Assembly (NCBI GenBank): GCA_938075305.1
Contig: CALJGV010000004.1
Span: 179,783-243,782, forward strand
DNA: 64,000 nucleotides
Origin: an uncultured bacterium
GTDB taxonomy: Bacteria > Planctomycetota > UBA1135 > GCA-002686595
Reading direction: 5' to 3'
Of the stretch, positions 42,331-51,112 are shown in pieces. The notes below the pieces were generated by a model that saw nothing but the letters and a program-made list of their open reading frames with translations, was not told the origin of the DNA and ran no database searches. Every line of letters begins with the position of its first letter. The first letter of the stretch is position 1. The position numbers were made by a program, and so were the translations under genes.

Positions 42331-43028
42331 CCGCGGCCCCCGCTCTCCGCCTCGGCACCCGGCGGCGCCGTCCCCGGATCACCCGTCGGTTCCTCGAGTC
42401 CACCCCAGCGCGCGCCCACGTCCTGGCGAACGCCGAGCCGGTCCAGTGCCTTCCCGACCACATGGGCCACGAGGTCATCGATGGTCTTCGGCAGGTGATA
42501 GAAGCCCGGCATGCACGGCAGGACGATCCCCCCGAGTCGGACCGCGCGCAGCATGTTCTCGAGGTGGATCTCCGAGAGCGGCGTCTCCCGCGGCATCAGC
42601 ACCAGTCGCCGGCCTTCCTTGAGCGCCACGTCGGCGGCGCGTTCCACGAGGTTCGAGCTGAAGCCCGCAGTGACCCGAGCTAGCGTGCCCATGCTGCAGG
42701 GGGCGATGATCACGCCGCCGGTGAGGGAGGTCCCGGAGGCCGCCGGCGCCTCGATCGCGTCGCTCGTGAAGACCCGCACGCGCTGCTCCCATCCATCCGG
42801 GAGCCCCGCGCCTCCAAGCCAGCCGGGCAGAGCCTCCAGGAGCCGCTCGCCCCGAAGTCCGGCCTCCACCCCGAGCTCGTGGCGCAGGACCTTGCAGCCG
42901 GCTTCGGTGATCGAGAGATCGACCTCGCACCCGGCACGCAGCAGCTCGATGATCAGCCGCTCGGCGTAGGCGTGACCGCTCCCGCCGGTGAGGCCGACGA
43001 AGTACCTCAGGGGTTGTTCTCCAGTCAT
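42327..43028 (-). CDS. ubiX: UbiX-type flavin prenyltransferase
   Basis: A 233-residue flavoprotein that makes prenylated FMN, the cofactor of UbiD-type decarboxylases. Visible family features: YFVGLTGGSGHAYAERLI at the start, CEVDLSITEAGCKVL, GVIIAPCSMGTLARVTAGFSSNL, and KEGRRLVLMPRETPLSEIHLENMLRAVRLGGIVLPCMPGFYHLP. A 45-residue insertion (GLRGERLLEALPGWLGG...) and a Gly/Glu-rich tail lengthen it. The UbiD partner is not in the window. It lies between the CPBP protease and the UbiA-like gene, overlapping the latter by four bases. Confidence 0.93.
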   Translation of the reverse strand: MTGEQPLRYFVGLTGGSGHAYAERLIIELLRAGCEVDLSITEAGCKVLRHELGVEAGLRGERLLEALPGWLGGAGLPDGWEQRVRVFTSDAIEAPAASGTSLTGGVIIAPCSMGTLARVTAGFSSNLVERAADVALKEGRRLVLMPRETPLSEIHLENMLRAVRLGGIVLPCMPGFYHLPKTIDDLVAHVVGKALDRLGVRQDVGARWGGLEEPTGDPGTAPPGAEAESGGRG

Positions 43029-43031
43029 GGG

Positions 43032-43880
43032 CTAGCGAGGCAGGGCGCCGACCAGCAGCGCGAGGTTGAAGAAGGCGTGGGACCAGGCCGCGACACCGAT
43101 CCCCCGCCAGAGGAAGACGGCCGCCAGGAGGACGCCGGCGGTACTCCGCCAGAGGAAGACGGCCGCATCGTAGGCTTCGCCGCCCGGCCCCAGCCAGCCC
43201 GTGAAGCTGGCCAGGTGAAACGCCGCGAAGAGCGCCGCCGACCCCACCGTGGCCAGGGTCACCGCGCCGAGCCTGGCCGCGCCCGGGGCGGCCCCGAGCC
43301 AGACCAGGCACTGCTTGCTGATGAGCCACAGCACCGAGAGCGCACCCAGCCGGAACACGATCTCCTCGTAGGCGGCGGCCCCCATCACGAACCCAGCCCG
43401 CGAGGCCGTGGGACTGGTGCCGTCTCCCGCGCCGACCGTCATGGTCCCGACATAGGGGGAGGCCACCTCACTGGCGGCGTAGAGCACCGGACCAAGGACC
43501 AGGGCGCCGACCGCTCCCTCGATGAGGGTGCGCGCGAAGCGAGGGCCGAGGGCGGCCCCTTGCTCCCGACGGACCTGGAGTTGGAACGAGATCAACGCCA
43601 CCACCGCCACCGCTGCCAGGGCCAAGCGCCTCACCTCCACGGGGTCGCCCACGCCCAGCCTCGCGAAGGGGAAGCAGAGGATGGCCTCCGCCACGGCCCG
43701 CGGCTCCCCTGGCGCTCCGGCGCCAGAGAGCTCGTAGGCGATGAAGAGGGGCACCATCGTCAGGAAGCCGAACGAGGCCCCCCGGGCCGGGCCGTCGACC
43801 CGGAAGGAGAGCACCTTCGCTTGCGAGATAGGCTCGTCCTCCGCCTCGTCCTCGTCGTCCTCATTCGAGTACCTGGCCAT
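43032..43880 (-). CDS. CPBP (Abi) family intramembrane metalloprotease
   Basis: A 282-residue membrane protein, started at ATG 43880 (an in-frame extension upstream overlaps ubiE). It has an acidic N-terminal segment (SNEDDEDEAEDEP), then eight or so hydrophobic segments. The CPBP catalytic motifs are present: AAAYEEIVFRLG (glutamate pair and arginine), AALFAAFHLASF (histidine) and AAWSHAFFNLAL (histidine/asparagine). Relatives include CAAX prenyl proteases and bacteriocin-immunity proteins. Its place inside the quinone cluster is unusual; it may be co-regulated, or its target may be a membrane enzyme. It starts 9 bases after the ubiE stop. Confidence 0.85.
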   Translation of the reverse strand: MARYSNEDDEDEAEDEPISQAKVLSFRVDGPARGASFGFLTMVPLFIAYELSGAGAPGEPRAVAEAILCFPFARLGVGDPVEVRRLALAAVAVVALISFQLQVRREQGAALGPRFARTLIEGAVGALVLGPVLYAASEVASPYVGTMTVGAGDGTSPTASRAGFVMGAAAYEEIVFRLGALSVLWLISKQCLVWLGAAPGAARLGAVTLATVGSAALFAAFHLASFTGWLGPGGEAYDAAVFLWRSTAGVLLAAVFLWRGIGVAAWSHAFFNLALLVGALPR

Positions 43881-43888
43881 CGATCGCC

Positions 43889-44629
43889 TCAGCCCCCGGA
43901 CCCGTTGGAGCCCCGCGTCGCCTTCGCGCCGTCGCCTCGCGGCGGAACCACCCCTTGGTGAATGCAGGCGATCCCCCGCCAAAGCCGCTCAAAGCCGCAG
44001 TCCACGAGGCCGTCCTCCTCCATCTCCGCCTGGAGTTGCTCAGGGCCGGGCCAGCCCTGGACGGTGTCGTCCAGGTAGTCATAGGCCGAGCGGTCCCCCG
44101 AGAGCGCGCCGCCGATCCTCGGCAGCACATGCTCCAGGTAGGCGCGGTAGATCCGGCCGAAGGCGTCCCGCTGGGGCATGCTGAACTCCAACACGAGGAC
44201 CCGGCCGCCCGGACGGACCACCCTCGCCATCTCCCGGATGCAGCGCCGGCGATCGGCCACGTTCCGCAGCCCGAAGGCGATGGTCGCCGCGTCGGCAACC
44301 CCATCTCCCACCGGGAGCTGGAGCCCATCACCCTGGAGCCATGCGAGGTCCCCGCCGCGACCGGTCTCCTTCGACGGAGCAAGGGCCACCATCTCGTAGG
44401 TGAAGTCCACGCCCACGACGCGGGCGCCCGCCTTCGCGAAGAGCAAGGCCAGGTCCCCCGTGCCACAGGCCACGTCCACCACCGTGGAGCCCGCCCCTGG
44501 CGAGCCGGCGGCCGCCATCACCTTCCGGCGCCAGCTGCGGTCCACCCCCCCCGACAACACCCGGTTGGCGAGGTCGTAGCGCCCGGCGATGCCGGCGAAC
44601 ATGGATCGGACGGCGGCGGGATCCGGCAC
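43889..44629 (-). CDS. ubiE: UbiE/MenG quinone C-methyltransferase
   Basis: A 246-residue SAM-dependent methyltransferase that makes the last ring methylation of menaquinone or ubiquinone. SAM-binding motif I is VVDVACGTGDLALLFAKAGARVVGVDF near 50-75; family-specific sections are MFAGIAGRYDLANRVLSGGVDRSWRRKV, TIAFGLRNVADRRRCIREMARVVRPGGRVLVLEFSMP and YRAYLEHVLPRIGG. I used the GTG at 44629, giving VPDPAAVRSMFAGIA; an ATG nine codons later is the alternative. It leads the ubiE-CPBP-ubiX-ubiA cluster. The C-terminus is a Gly/Lys-rich tail. Confidence 0.93.
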   Translation of the reverse strand: MPDPAAVRSMFAGIAGRYDLANRVLSGGVDRSWRRKVMAAAGSPGAGSTVVDVACGTGDLALLFAKAGARVVGVDFTYEMVALAPSKETGRGGDLAWLQGDGLQLPVGDGVADAATIAFGLRNVADRRRCIREMARVVRPGGRVLVLEFSMPQRDAFGRIYRAYLEHVLPRIGGALSGDRSAYDYLDDTVQGWPGPEQLQAEMEEDGLVDCGFERLWRGIACIHQGVVPPRGDGAKATRGSNGSGG

Positions 44630-44694
44630 GTTAGGAGGGCGAGTAGGAGGGCGGAGAGGGCCGATGCGAACGGGCAGGAGCCCTGGAAACGGAC

Positions 44695-44725
44695 GCTGCG
44701 CCCGCGATTCGCTCGCGGACGCAGC
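44695..44725. repeat. Long imperfect hairpin upstream of ubiE
   Basis: Outer arms GCTGCG and CGCAGC and inner arms CCGCG and CGCGG are separated by a single mismatch, with a 7-base loop (ATTCGCT). It lies between the stop of the giant lipoprotein gene and the ubiE start, all on the minus strand, so it may be a second terminator or a leader element of the quinone cluster. Confidence 0.35.
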
Positions 44726-44784
44726 CGGGATTCTCAGGGCCCGGAGGAACCGGACCCGTGCGCTTGATCGGGACCTCGGGTCCA

Positions 44785-44804
44785 CCAGGGGCCGAGGCCC
44801 CTGG
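44785..44804 (-). terminator. Strong hairpin downstream of the giant lipoprotein gene
   Basis: CCAGGGGCC and GGCCCCTGG pair perfectly over 9 bases with a minimal GA centre, starting 12 bases after the stop at 44817 in the transcription direction. There is no clear U-tract. Confidence 0.5.
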
Positions 44805-44816
44805 GAACCGTTCGGA

Positions 44817-47800
44817 TCACTGTCGCCAGTAGTCCGAGAGCAGGGTCACCTGCGGCACCGGGACCGACTGGATCCCGGGGACGTAGGGGTTGGTGTCGAA
44901 GCGCGGGGTACCCGTGACGCCCAGGGCGAGGACGTCGATGACGCCGCTGCCCCCGATGGGGTTCGGGACGGAAGCGAACAGGAAGCGCGGCTCCGAGGTG
45001 TTCACCCCGGCGCCAGCGGGAGTCCGGTAGGACGCCTTGCTGTTGGCCGGAATCGGCGAGCCCGCGCTGAAGGTGTTCGCGGGACCCGGGACGCCGCCCA
45101 GGTTTCGCTGGTTGTCGAAGGCGATGTCCACCGGGATCCCCGACAGCTGCCCGAGGGCCTGGCTGAGGGACAGGGGCACGCCGTACTGAAGGTCGCGGAA
45201 GTTCGCGTTGCCGGCACCGATCTGGGTCAGGGGGATCTGGCCCGACAGCGCGCTCTCGATCCGAAGGCGCGAGATCGCGCCGACGCCGAGGTTGCCGGGG
45301 TTCCCCGTCGCGACGTCGATCGGCCCTTCGTGGACCACATAGACCGAACCGTCGAGGTTGATCGGGTCGATCTGAATCTGCTTCGGCGCCTGGAAGTCGA
45401 AGGGGAGGATCCCGATGATGTCGTCGAAGCCCCATCCGTTGACGCCGTTCGGGCCCGACTCGAAGAGCGCGACCGTTCCGGAGCGGTTGAGGGCGTAGGC
45501 GAAGTAGACGCCTCGCTGGAAGGAGAACCCGAGCATCCGCGGGGTGATGCAGACCTCGAAGGGGCGGTTCAGCTGGGAGTTGATCGTCCGGCGCACGTCG
45601 AGGGTGGCGGCGGCGATGATCGACATCGTGTTGCTGAGCTCGTTCGTGACGAGGATGTCCTCGTTGGTCGGCTCGAAGGCGATGCCCCGGGGCGAGTTGC
45701 CCACCTGCACGGTCCGGACCACCTGGTGGAACTGCGTCGACTGCGGGTTGATGTCCACGAAGGTCACCGTGTCCGCAAGCTGGTTACTGATCGCCAGCAG
45801 GTCGATGTTCGGCCCCATGGCCATGGAGGTCGGGTCCGGGACCGCAATTCGGTCGAGGACCGTCATCCGGTTCGAGTTGAACACGACGATCTCACTCCGC
45901 GGACGGTCGGCCACGTACAGGTAGTGGCCGATCTGCTGACGCTGCTGGTACTGCGTGCAGTTCTGCGACTGGGTCTGCCCGAAGCTCGGCCCGAGGAAGA
46001 ACAGGTTCTGCTCGAGGGTCAGGAGGCCCGTGGGCGGCGAGTTGGTCGCGAGGACCGGGAACGGGTTGCCCGAGACCAGCAGGTTGTTCGTGAGCGTGTC
46101 GATGGACGTGGGCTCGTTGCCGCCAATGAACGGCGACACGCACTGGGGCGGGAACGCCAGGGTCGGCGGGTTGGGGTGCGGAGCCCACGAGATGATGTTC
46201 TCGTAGCCCGGGTTGAGGCCACCGAACTGGTTGACCTGGGCCGGGGCGAGCGTGTTCGGCTGGTTGCCCTGCACCGACGCGATGACCTTGAGACCGTCGA
46301 GGGCGCAGACGTTACCGCCGCCGGCCTGGCAGCCGAAGGGGGGCGGCGCGTTCCGGAGCAGACCGTCCAGCGCGTGGCCGATGTGCATGTCCGTCACCGT
46401 GCTGATCAGCGGCGCGCGAACGATGAGGTCCTCAAGGCTGCTGTCCTTGGTCAGGGTGAAGACACCGGCGGAGCCGCCGTTCACCGTGCACTCGCCCGGG
46501 TTGAGCAGGGGACGGATCGTGGGGTTCTGGGTGACGTTCTGGTCGTAGGGGAAGCGCGATTCACCCTCGAGCGGGATGGGCTGCGAGGACACCGGGTTGC
46601 CGGTGGACTGTCCGAAGCCGTTCAGGTCGAGCACCGAGAGGCCCGGGCTCGCGCCGCCGCGCGCAACGTAGATCGTGTCCGGGGCCACCGGCGCGTTCAC
46701 GAGTCCAGGGCCCTCGCCCGTCTCGAAGAAGCTGGTGGTGCCGAGGGTGTTCACGTTCGGCTGGAAGCCGCCCGCGCCGTCGGGGATCTGGCTGAAGTCC
46801 TCGATCTGCTGGGTGTCGAGGTTGACGTCGACCCGTGAGAAGGTGCCGCAGGTGAGGAACTCGGGCCCCTGCCCGGGGAACGAGAAGCCGGGGAACAGCT
46901 CGTAGGTCGAGAGGTCGAACGGGCTCACCGGGAGCGACGTGAACGGCATCGTCGTGATCGACGTCGCCGGACCGAAGGTGATCTGGAAGGCCGACGAGAG
47001 CGACGGCGGCCCGACGCCGTCGATGACGCCCACCGAGTAAGGCTGCACCGGCTCGGTGAAGCTCACGCGGATGGGGGTCTGGGGGTCGACGTCAATCTCA
47101 CCGTTGCTCGGGGTGATCAGGGGCGCCGACGCGGGGGGCGGCTCGGTGATCACTTCAGGGGCGAGCGTGTCCAGACCGACCGTCGTCGACGCCAGCACGG
47201 CGTCCTTCAGCGTCCGGCCGTTCTGAGCGAGGAGCGCCTTGCTCGCGGAGAAGCGAATCTGAACGCCGGCAGGGAAGGTGTCGAAGGTGGTGAGGTTGTT
47301 GTCGTCGTCGGCCACGAAGACGATCGTCTTCTCCGACACGAGCTCGGCCGCGTTGGGGACGAAGGAGGTCACCCCCGGGAAGCCATTGGCCTCGGGGACG
47401 AGGGCGATCAGGAAGCCCGGGTTCGCCGGATCCTCCTCGACCCAGGGCTGAAGGGTCAGCTGGGGCGGGTCGCCGGTGGCCGGCCCCACGAGGGTCTTGC
47501 CGCCGACGAACACCCGGCCGTTGGCGGGGAGCGACGCGCCGCTGAACGGATCCAGGGTCGTCACGCCCACGGCACCCGAGAGGGTCGGGCTCGAGGGGCT
47601 CGGGTTCACCACCGACCCGGGATCGAGGTCCTGGGTGAAGTTGGCGTAGATGAAATGGTTCCCCGGGTTGCCGTTGGGCAGGGACGCCGTCGGTTCGAAG
47701 AACGGCGTGGGGAGGATCGGGTTGCTCCGCGAGACGTTCTGGACGATGTCCTCGCTCGTACGGATGGCGATGACCTGACCGGTGGGCTCCCCCGTGGAGG

Positions 47801-48011
47801 TGAGCTGCAAAACGCGGTGCGGAAGCAGCTGCCCGAATCCGTTTCCGACCTCGTTCAGAGACAGCAGGGCACCGGTGCCGGACACGCCGTCCTGGGATGC
47901 CTTCCCGCCGCCACATCCGGCGACCAGGGCTGTAACGGCGAATCCCGTAGCGAGTGTGCGGGCGAGGGGCCGAAGATCGGCCGAGCCAGCGGTTTTGACT
48001 TCTTCGCGCAT
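44817..48011 (-). CDS. Giant surface lipoprotein with Ig-like and beta-propeller sections
   Basis: A 1064-residue protein from the ATG at 48011 (longer frames upstream add a proline-rich piece with no signal). It has a lipoprotein signal, TLATGFAVTALVAGC with C33, followed by GGG. Residues near 330-430 contain a Big_5/Ig-like stretch (SNGEIDVDPQTPIRVSFTEPVQPYSV). The later two thirds have propeller-like repeats of the YncE/lactonase sort: HYLYVADRPRSEIVVFNSNRMTVLDRIAVPDP, SNQLADTVTFVDINPQST and GIAFEPTNEDILVTNELSNTMSIIAAATLD. It is rich in Asn, Gln, Pro and Gly, unlike the cytoplasmic genes around it, as expected for an exposed protein. Function unknown; adhesion or ligand binding is plausible. 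Confidence 0.8.
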   Translation of the reverse strand: MREEVKTAGSADLRPLARTLATGFAVTALVAGCGGGKASQDGVSGTGALLSLNEVGNGFGQLLPHRVLQLTSTGEPTGQVIAIRTSEDIVQNVSRSNPILPTPFFEPTASLPNGNPGNHFIYANFTQDLDPGSVVNPSPSSPTLSGAVGVTTLDPFSGASLPANGRVFVGGKTLVGPATGDPPQLTLQPWVEEDPANPGFLIALVPEANGFPGVTSFVPNAAELVSEKTIVFVADDDNNLTTFDTFPAGVQIRFSASKALLAQNGRTLKDAVLASTTVGLDTLAPEVITEPPPASAPLITPSNGEIDVDPQTPIRVSFTEPVQPYSVGVIDGVGPPSLSSAFQITFGPATSITTMPFTSLPVSPFDLSTYELFPGFSFPGQGPEFLTCGTFSRVDVNLDTQQIEDFSQIPDGAGGFQPNVNTLGTTSFFETGEGPGLVNAPVAPDTIYVARGGASPGLSVLDLNGFGQSTGNPVSSQPIPLEGESRFPYDQNVTQNPTIRPLLNPGECTVNGGSAGVFTLTKDSSLEDLIVRAPLISTVTDMHIGHALDGLLRNAPPPFGCQAGGGNVCALDGLKVIASVQGNQPNTLAPAQVNQFGGLNPGYENIISWAPHPNPPTLAFPPQCVSPFIGGNEPTSIDTLTNNLLVSGNPFPVLATNSPPTGLLTLEQNLFFLGPSFGQTQSQNCTQYQQRQQIGHYLYVADRPRSEIVVFNSNRMTVLDRIAVPDPTSMAMGPNIDLLAISNQLADTVTFVDINPQSTQFHQVVRTVQVGNSPRGIAFEPTNEDILVTNELSNTMSIIAAATLDVRRTINSQLNRPFEVCITPRMLGFSFQRGVYFAYALNRSGTVALFESGPNGVNGWGFDDIIGILPFDFQAPKQIQIDPINLDGSVYVVHEGPIDVATGNPGNLGVGAISRLRIESALSGQIPLTQIGAGNANFRDLQYGVPLSLSQALGQLSGIPVDIAFDNQRNLGGVPGPANTFSAGSPIPANSKASYRTPAGAGVNTSEPRFLFASVPNPIGGSGVIDVLALGVTGTPRFDTNPYVPGIQSVPVPQVTLLSDYWRQ

Positions 48012-48323
48012 GAAGAGCATCGGGGGGGGTTGGGTGCCGCCGGGCGGATTGCTCGGCGACCTCGGCCTCGTGGGCTGAGCAGTCGGAGTGGAGGACCACT
48101 CCCCCATGGCGCGAGGAGCGCCGAGGGGAGCGGTTGGAAGCAGGGGCTCGGTCGGGCCGCGACAAGTCCCATGCCATTGGGGCCAGATGGCCCCAGGCGC
48201 AGGGGGAAGCTCGACTCAGTGACCAGCCGGTAAAGGCGGGGTCGGGCTGAGGGTTACGAACGGTCCGAGCGAATTGGAAAGAGCGGGTGCCGCCCCCTCT
48301 CCAGGAGGCGAGGGAGGGGTCTA

Positions 48324-48366
48324 GAGTGTGCGGATCTGTGCCACACCAGAGTGCCCGCGCACACTC
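48324..48366. repeat. 9-base perfect inverted repeat with 25-base spacer
   Basis: GAGTGTGCG and CGCACACTC are exact reverse complements. The repeat lies about 270 bases before ruvB and about 310 bases before the divergent lipoprotein gene. It could be a paired regulator site or an RNA stem; nothing else identifies it. Confidence 0.35.
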
Positions 48367-48619
48367 ACGGGGGTGAAGATGTGCGCTGGGGCCCCGGAGA
48401 TAGAGCCAGAACCTGTCCGTAGTCTGTGGATGCAGGGGGGTGGTGTCAAGGCGGGCCCCCGGTCTGCGCCAGGCTCCGCCCCCCCCATGCCAGGGCCCGC
48501 CCGTGGAGGCCGACGGGTCCGGCGGCGGAGGCCCGGGCGCACAGGGCTGCGAGGATGCCTCGCCGGGCTCGCCCTACCCGTCCAGGCGGTCACTGCTTCG
48601 CTTGTGGCCCCCAACGCGC

Positions 48620-48625
48620 TATCCT
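48620..48625 (+). promoter_or_regulatory. Candidate -10 element giving a leaderless ruvB transcript
   Basis: TATCCT ends exactly 7 bases before the A of the ruvB ATG at 48633, which is the normal distance from a -10 element to the transcription start. No Shine-Dalgarno sequence is present. A -35 of TTCGCT (48597-48602) is poor but correctly spaced by 17 bases. Confidence 0.4.
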
Positions 48626-48632
48626 CCCGCTC

Positions 48633-49790
48633 ATGGACTCAGGGGGCATGGAACAGGATCGAGCGCAGGGCCCGACGGACATCGGCGCCGGCGCGCCCGC
48701 ACCTCCGCCCGAGACCGCTGGCGCATCGGGCGATCACGTGTTCAACCCATCCGCCCTCGAGGACCTGGGAGCCCCCGACCCCGGGCGCCGGTCGGCCCCT
48801 GAGCGAATCACGGAGGTGGGCCTGCGGCCCGGGGCCCTGGCCGAGTTCGTGGGACAGGGGGGCGTGGTCGAGAACCTCCGGGTCCACCTGGACGCCGCCA
48901 TGGAGCGGGAGGAGCCCCCCGACCACGTGCTCTTCAGCGGCCCGCCCGGCCTCGGCAAGACCAGCCTGGCTCGGATCATGGCCGGTGAGCTCGGGACGAG
49001 CCTCCAGCCCACCTCGGGCCCCGCGCTCGACAAGCCCAGGGACCTCGTCGGGCTCCTGACCAGCCTCAAGCGCGGCGACGTACTCTTCATCGATGAGATC
49101 CATCGGCTGCCCATCGCCGTCGAGGAATACCTCTACACGGCGATGGAGGACTTCCGCGTCGAGATGACCCTGGACAGCGGACCCCACGCCCGCATCCTCC
49201 CCATCGAGCTCGAGCCCTTCACCCTCGTGGGCGCCACCACGCGAGAGGGGCTCCTCTCCGCCCCTTTCCGCGCTCGGTTCGGACTGTCGCTGCGCCTCGA
49301 CCCCTATCCCTCAGGCGAGCTCGAGCAGATCGTGCGGAGAGCCGCGGGCATCCTCGGGGTCCAGATCAACGACGAGGCCGCCGCCATCCTCGCCGCCCGC
49401 AGCCGCGGGACCCCTCGCATCGCCGGTCGCTTCCTCAAGCGCGTCCGGGACAGGGCCCAGGTGGACGGCAACCGGGCGATTGACGCCGAGCTCGCCGAGG
49501 CGACCCTCGCCAGCATCGGGGTCGACAGCCATGGGCTCGAGGAGATGGACCGCCGGATCCTCCGCTGCCTCGCGGACCATACGCCGCAGCCAGCGGCGCT
49601 CAAGACCATCGCTGCGGTCATCGGCGAGATGGAGGACACCATCGAGGACGTCTTCGAACCGCACCTCCTGCGGTCCGGGTTCCTGCGCAAGACCCCGCGC
49701 GGGCGCATCATCACCGAGGAGGGCATGCGCCTCATCGGAGCGGAGCCCCCGACCGGGCCGGAGCAAGGCGGCTTGCCCTTCAGCACTTGA
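48633..49790 (+). CDS. ruvB: Holliday junction branch migration ATPase RuvB
   Basis: A 385-residue RuvB, the hexameric motor that moves Holliday junctions with RuvA. The AAA+ motifs are Walker A FSGPPGLGKTSLA, Walker B VLFIDEIHRL and sensor-1 TLVGATTREGLLSAPFRARFG; the C-terminal winged helix is seen in LKTIAAVIGEMEDTIEDVFEPHLLRSGFLRKTPRGR. The N-terminus has a 60-residue Pro/Gly-rich extension before the usual RPGALAEFVGQ, so the protein is longer than the common 335-350. ATG 48633 was chosen; MEQD five codons later is possible. ruvA and ruvC are not here. spoIID follows with TTGA overlap. Confidence 0.96.
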   Translation: MDSGGMEQDRAQGPTDIGAGAPAPPPETAGASGDHVFNPSALEDLGAPDPGRRSAPERITEVGLRPGALAEFVGQGGVVENLRVHLDAAMEREEPPDHVLFSGPPGLGKTSLARIMAGELGTSLQPTSGPALDKPRDLVGLLTSLKRGDVLFIDEIHRLPIAVEEYLYTAMEDFRVEMTLDSGPHARILPIELEPFTLVGATTREGLLSAPFRARFGLSLRLDPYPSGELEQIVRRAAGILGVQINDEAAAILAARSRGTPRIAGRFLKRVRDRAQVDGNRAIDAELAEATLASIGVDSHGLEEMDRRILRCLADHTPQPAALKTIAAVIGEMEDTIEDVFEPHLLRSGFLRKTPRGRIITEEGMRLIGAEPPTGPEQGGLPFST

Positions 49791-51112
49791 GGTCACGGCT
49801 CCTCATCCCAGGCCTCCTCTACGGCTTCCTCTTGGGGGCCCCGAGCTGTGCACCGCGGGCCAGCACCCACGGCAAGCTAGCTCCATCCCCTCCGTCCCCT
49901 GACTGGGTGGAAGTCGGAAGCCGCCGCTCCGACATCCCACCGCCCCAGGGGCGGCCGCAGCTCCCGGCCCACGTGACCGTGGAGCTCATGGCCCTCCGCG
50001 GGGCCTCCGAGATCACCTGGCGCGCGGCCCAGGGACGCCCCGGTCTCGCGGAGCGCATTGGTGACCGGGTCTTCGTCGATGGATCCCCCGCCGCCTCCCC
50101 CGCGCGCGTGATGGGCCCGGTCGTCGTGGGCAGCCGGACCTACGACGGGGCGCTCCTGATCTCCGCGCTACCGGAGGGCGGGCTGGAGGCGAGGGTCCAG
50201 ATCGGCCTCGAGGCCTATGTGGAGGGCGTGGTCGCCTCGGAGACGTCCATCTGGTCCGCCACCTCGGCCGAGCTCGAGGCCCAGGCCATCGCCGCTCGCA
50301 CCTATGCGGTGGCGACGCTCCAGCAGCGCTCCGCCGGCGGCGCTCCAGCGCAGCTCGCGGATGGGGTCATGGACCAGGCCTTCGGTGGACGTCATATCCC
50401 CGGCTCCTCGAGCCGGGCACGCGAAGCGGCCGAGCGCCTGACCCGCGCCATCCGGGCGACCCAGGGAGTCATCCTGCTCCGGGGTGATCGCCTCGAGGAG
50501 GCCCGCTATCACGCGGCCTGCGGCGGGCACACCAGCGCCTTCAGTGACATCTTCCACAAGGAAGTGCGGGAGCGCCGCGCCCAGGGGCCGACGGGTGTCC
50601 CCTGCCCGCCCTGCTCGCGGCGCGCCGCCCAGGAGTCCGTCCAGGGATCTCCGGACGCCCAGCGCCCCCTGGGTTGGATCGAGGAGCTCAACCCCACCAC
50701 CCTCGCCCGCGTCGGGCGCGCCTTCGGCCTCCCCGGAGCGCCACGCCGCATCGGCCCCGCGCGGACGGACGCGGGGGGTCGCTGGATCGACGTCGCGCTC
50801 GAGTCCGAGACGGGCCAGGTCAGGCGAGTGCCCTTCGAGGAACTGCGCAGGGTGGCCGGCTACAGCGTCCTCCGCAGCGGCGCCCTGCTCGCCACCGTCC
50901 CCAGGCCCACGGATCCTCTCCTTGGGGGCGGCTGGAGGGTCCAGGGCCGCGGCCGCGGGCATGGGGTCGGGCTCTGTCAGGAGGGAGCCCGCGACCTTGG
51001 GAGGGCCGGCTGGAGCTCTGGCGCGATCCTCGCCCACTACTATCCCGGCGCAACTCTCTCGCGACCGGACCCCGCGGACGGGCCGCGCGTCGCTCGCGCC
51101 GCCGACCAATGA
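49787..51112 (+). CDS. SpoIID/LytB-domain exported protein
   Basis: A 441-residue protein with an N-terminal hydrophobic segment (LLIPGLLYGFLLGAPSC; C21 could be a lipobox cysteine). The SpoIID/LytB domain covers most of it: ARVQIGLEAYVEGVVASETSIWSATSAELEAQAIAARTYAVATLQQR, which holds the catalytic-glutamate region; ARYHAACGGHTSAFSDIF; and GRGRGHGVGLCQEGARDLGRAGWSSGAILAHYYPGA. In Bacillus, SpoIID is a lytic transglycosylase that cleaves denuded peptidoglycan strands; in non-sporulators the family trims or binds the wall. The TTG start at 49787 overlaps the ruvB stop, and the tgt start overlaps its own stop (ATGA), forming a tight ruvB-spoIID-tgt unit. Confidence 0.88.
   Translation: MRSRLLIPGLLYGFLLGAPSCAPRASTHGKLAPSPPSPDWVEVGSRRSDIPPPQGRPQLPAHVTVELMALRGASEITWRAAQGRPGLAERIGDRVFVDGSPAASPARVMGPVVVGSRTYDGALLISALPEGGLEARVQIGLEAYVEGVVASETSIWSATSAELEAQAIAARTYAVATLQQRSAGGAPAQLADGVMDQAFGGRHIPGSSSRAREAAERLTRAIRATQGVILLRGDRLEEARYHAACGGHTSAFSDIFHKEVRERRAQGPTGVPCPPCSRRAAQESVQGSPDAQRPLGWIEELNPTTLARVGRAFGLPGAPRRIGPARTDAGGRWIDVALESETGQVRRVPFEELRRVAGYSVLRSGALLATVPRPTDPLLGGGWRVQGRGRGHGVGLCQEGARDLGRAGWSSGAILAHYYPGATLSRPDPADGPRVARAADQ

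Larger units (their letters stand above)
48012..48632. other. 621-base region without a gene between divergent lipoprotein gene and ruvB
   Basis: I find no credible gene. It contains a 7-base hairpin (TGGGGCC/GGCCCCA, loop AGAT, 48178-48195), a long-spaced inverted repeat at 48324-48366, and G/C homopolymer runs. It should hold the promoters of both neighbours. The ruvB side has a TATCCT hexamer right before the ATG. Confidence 0.4.
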
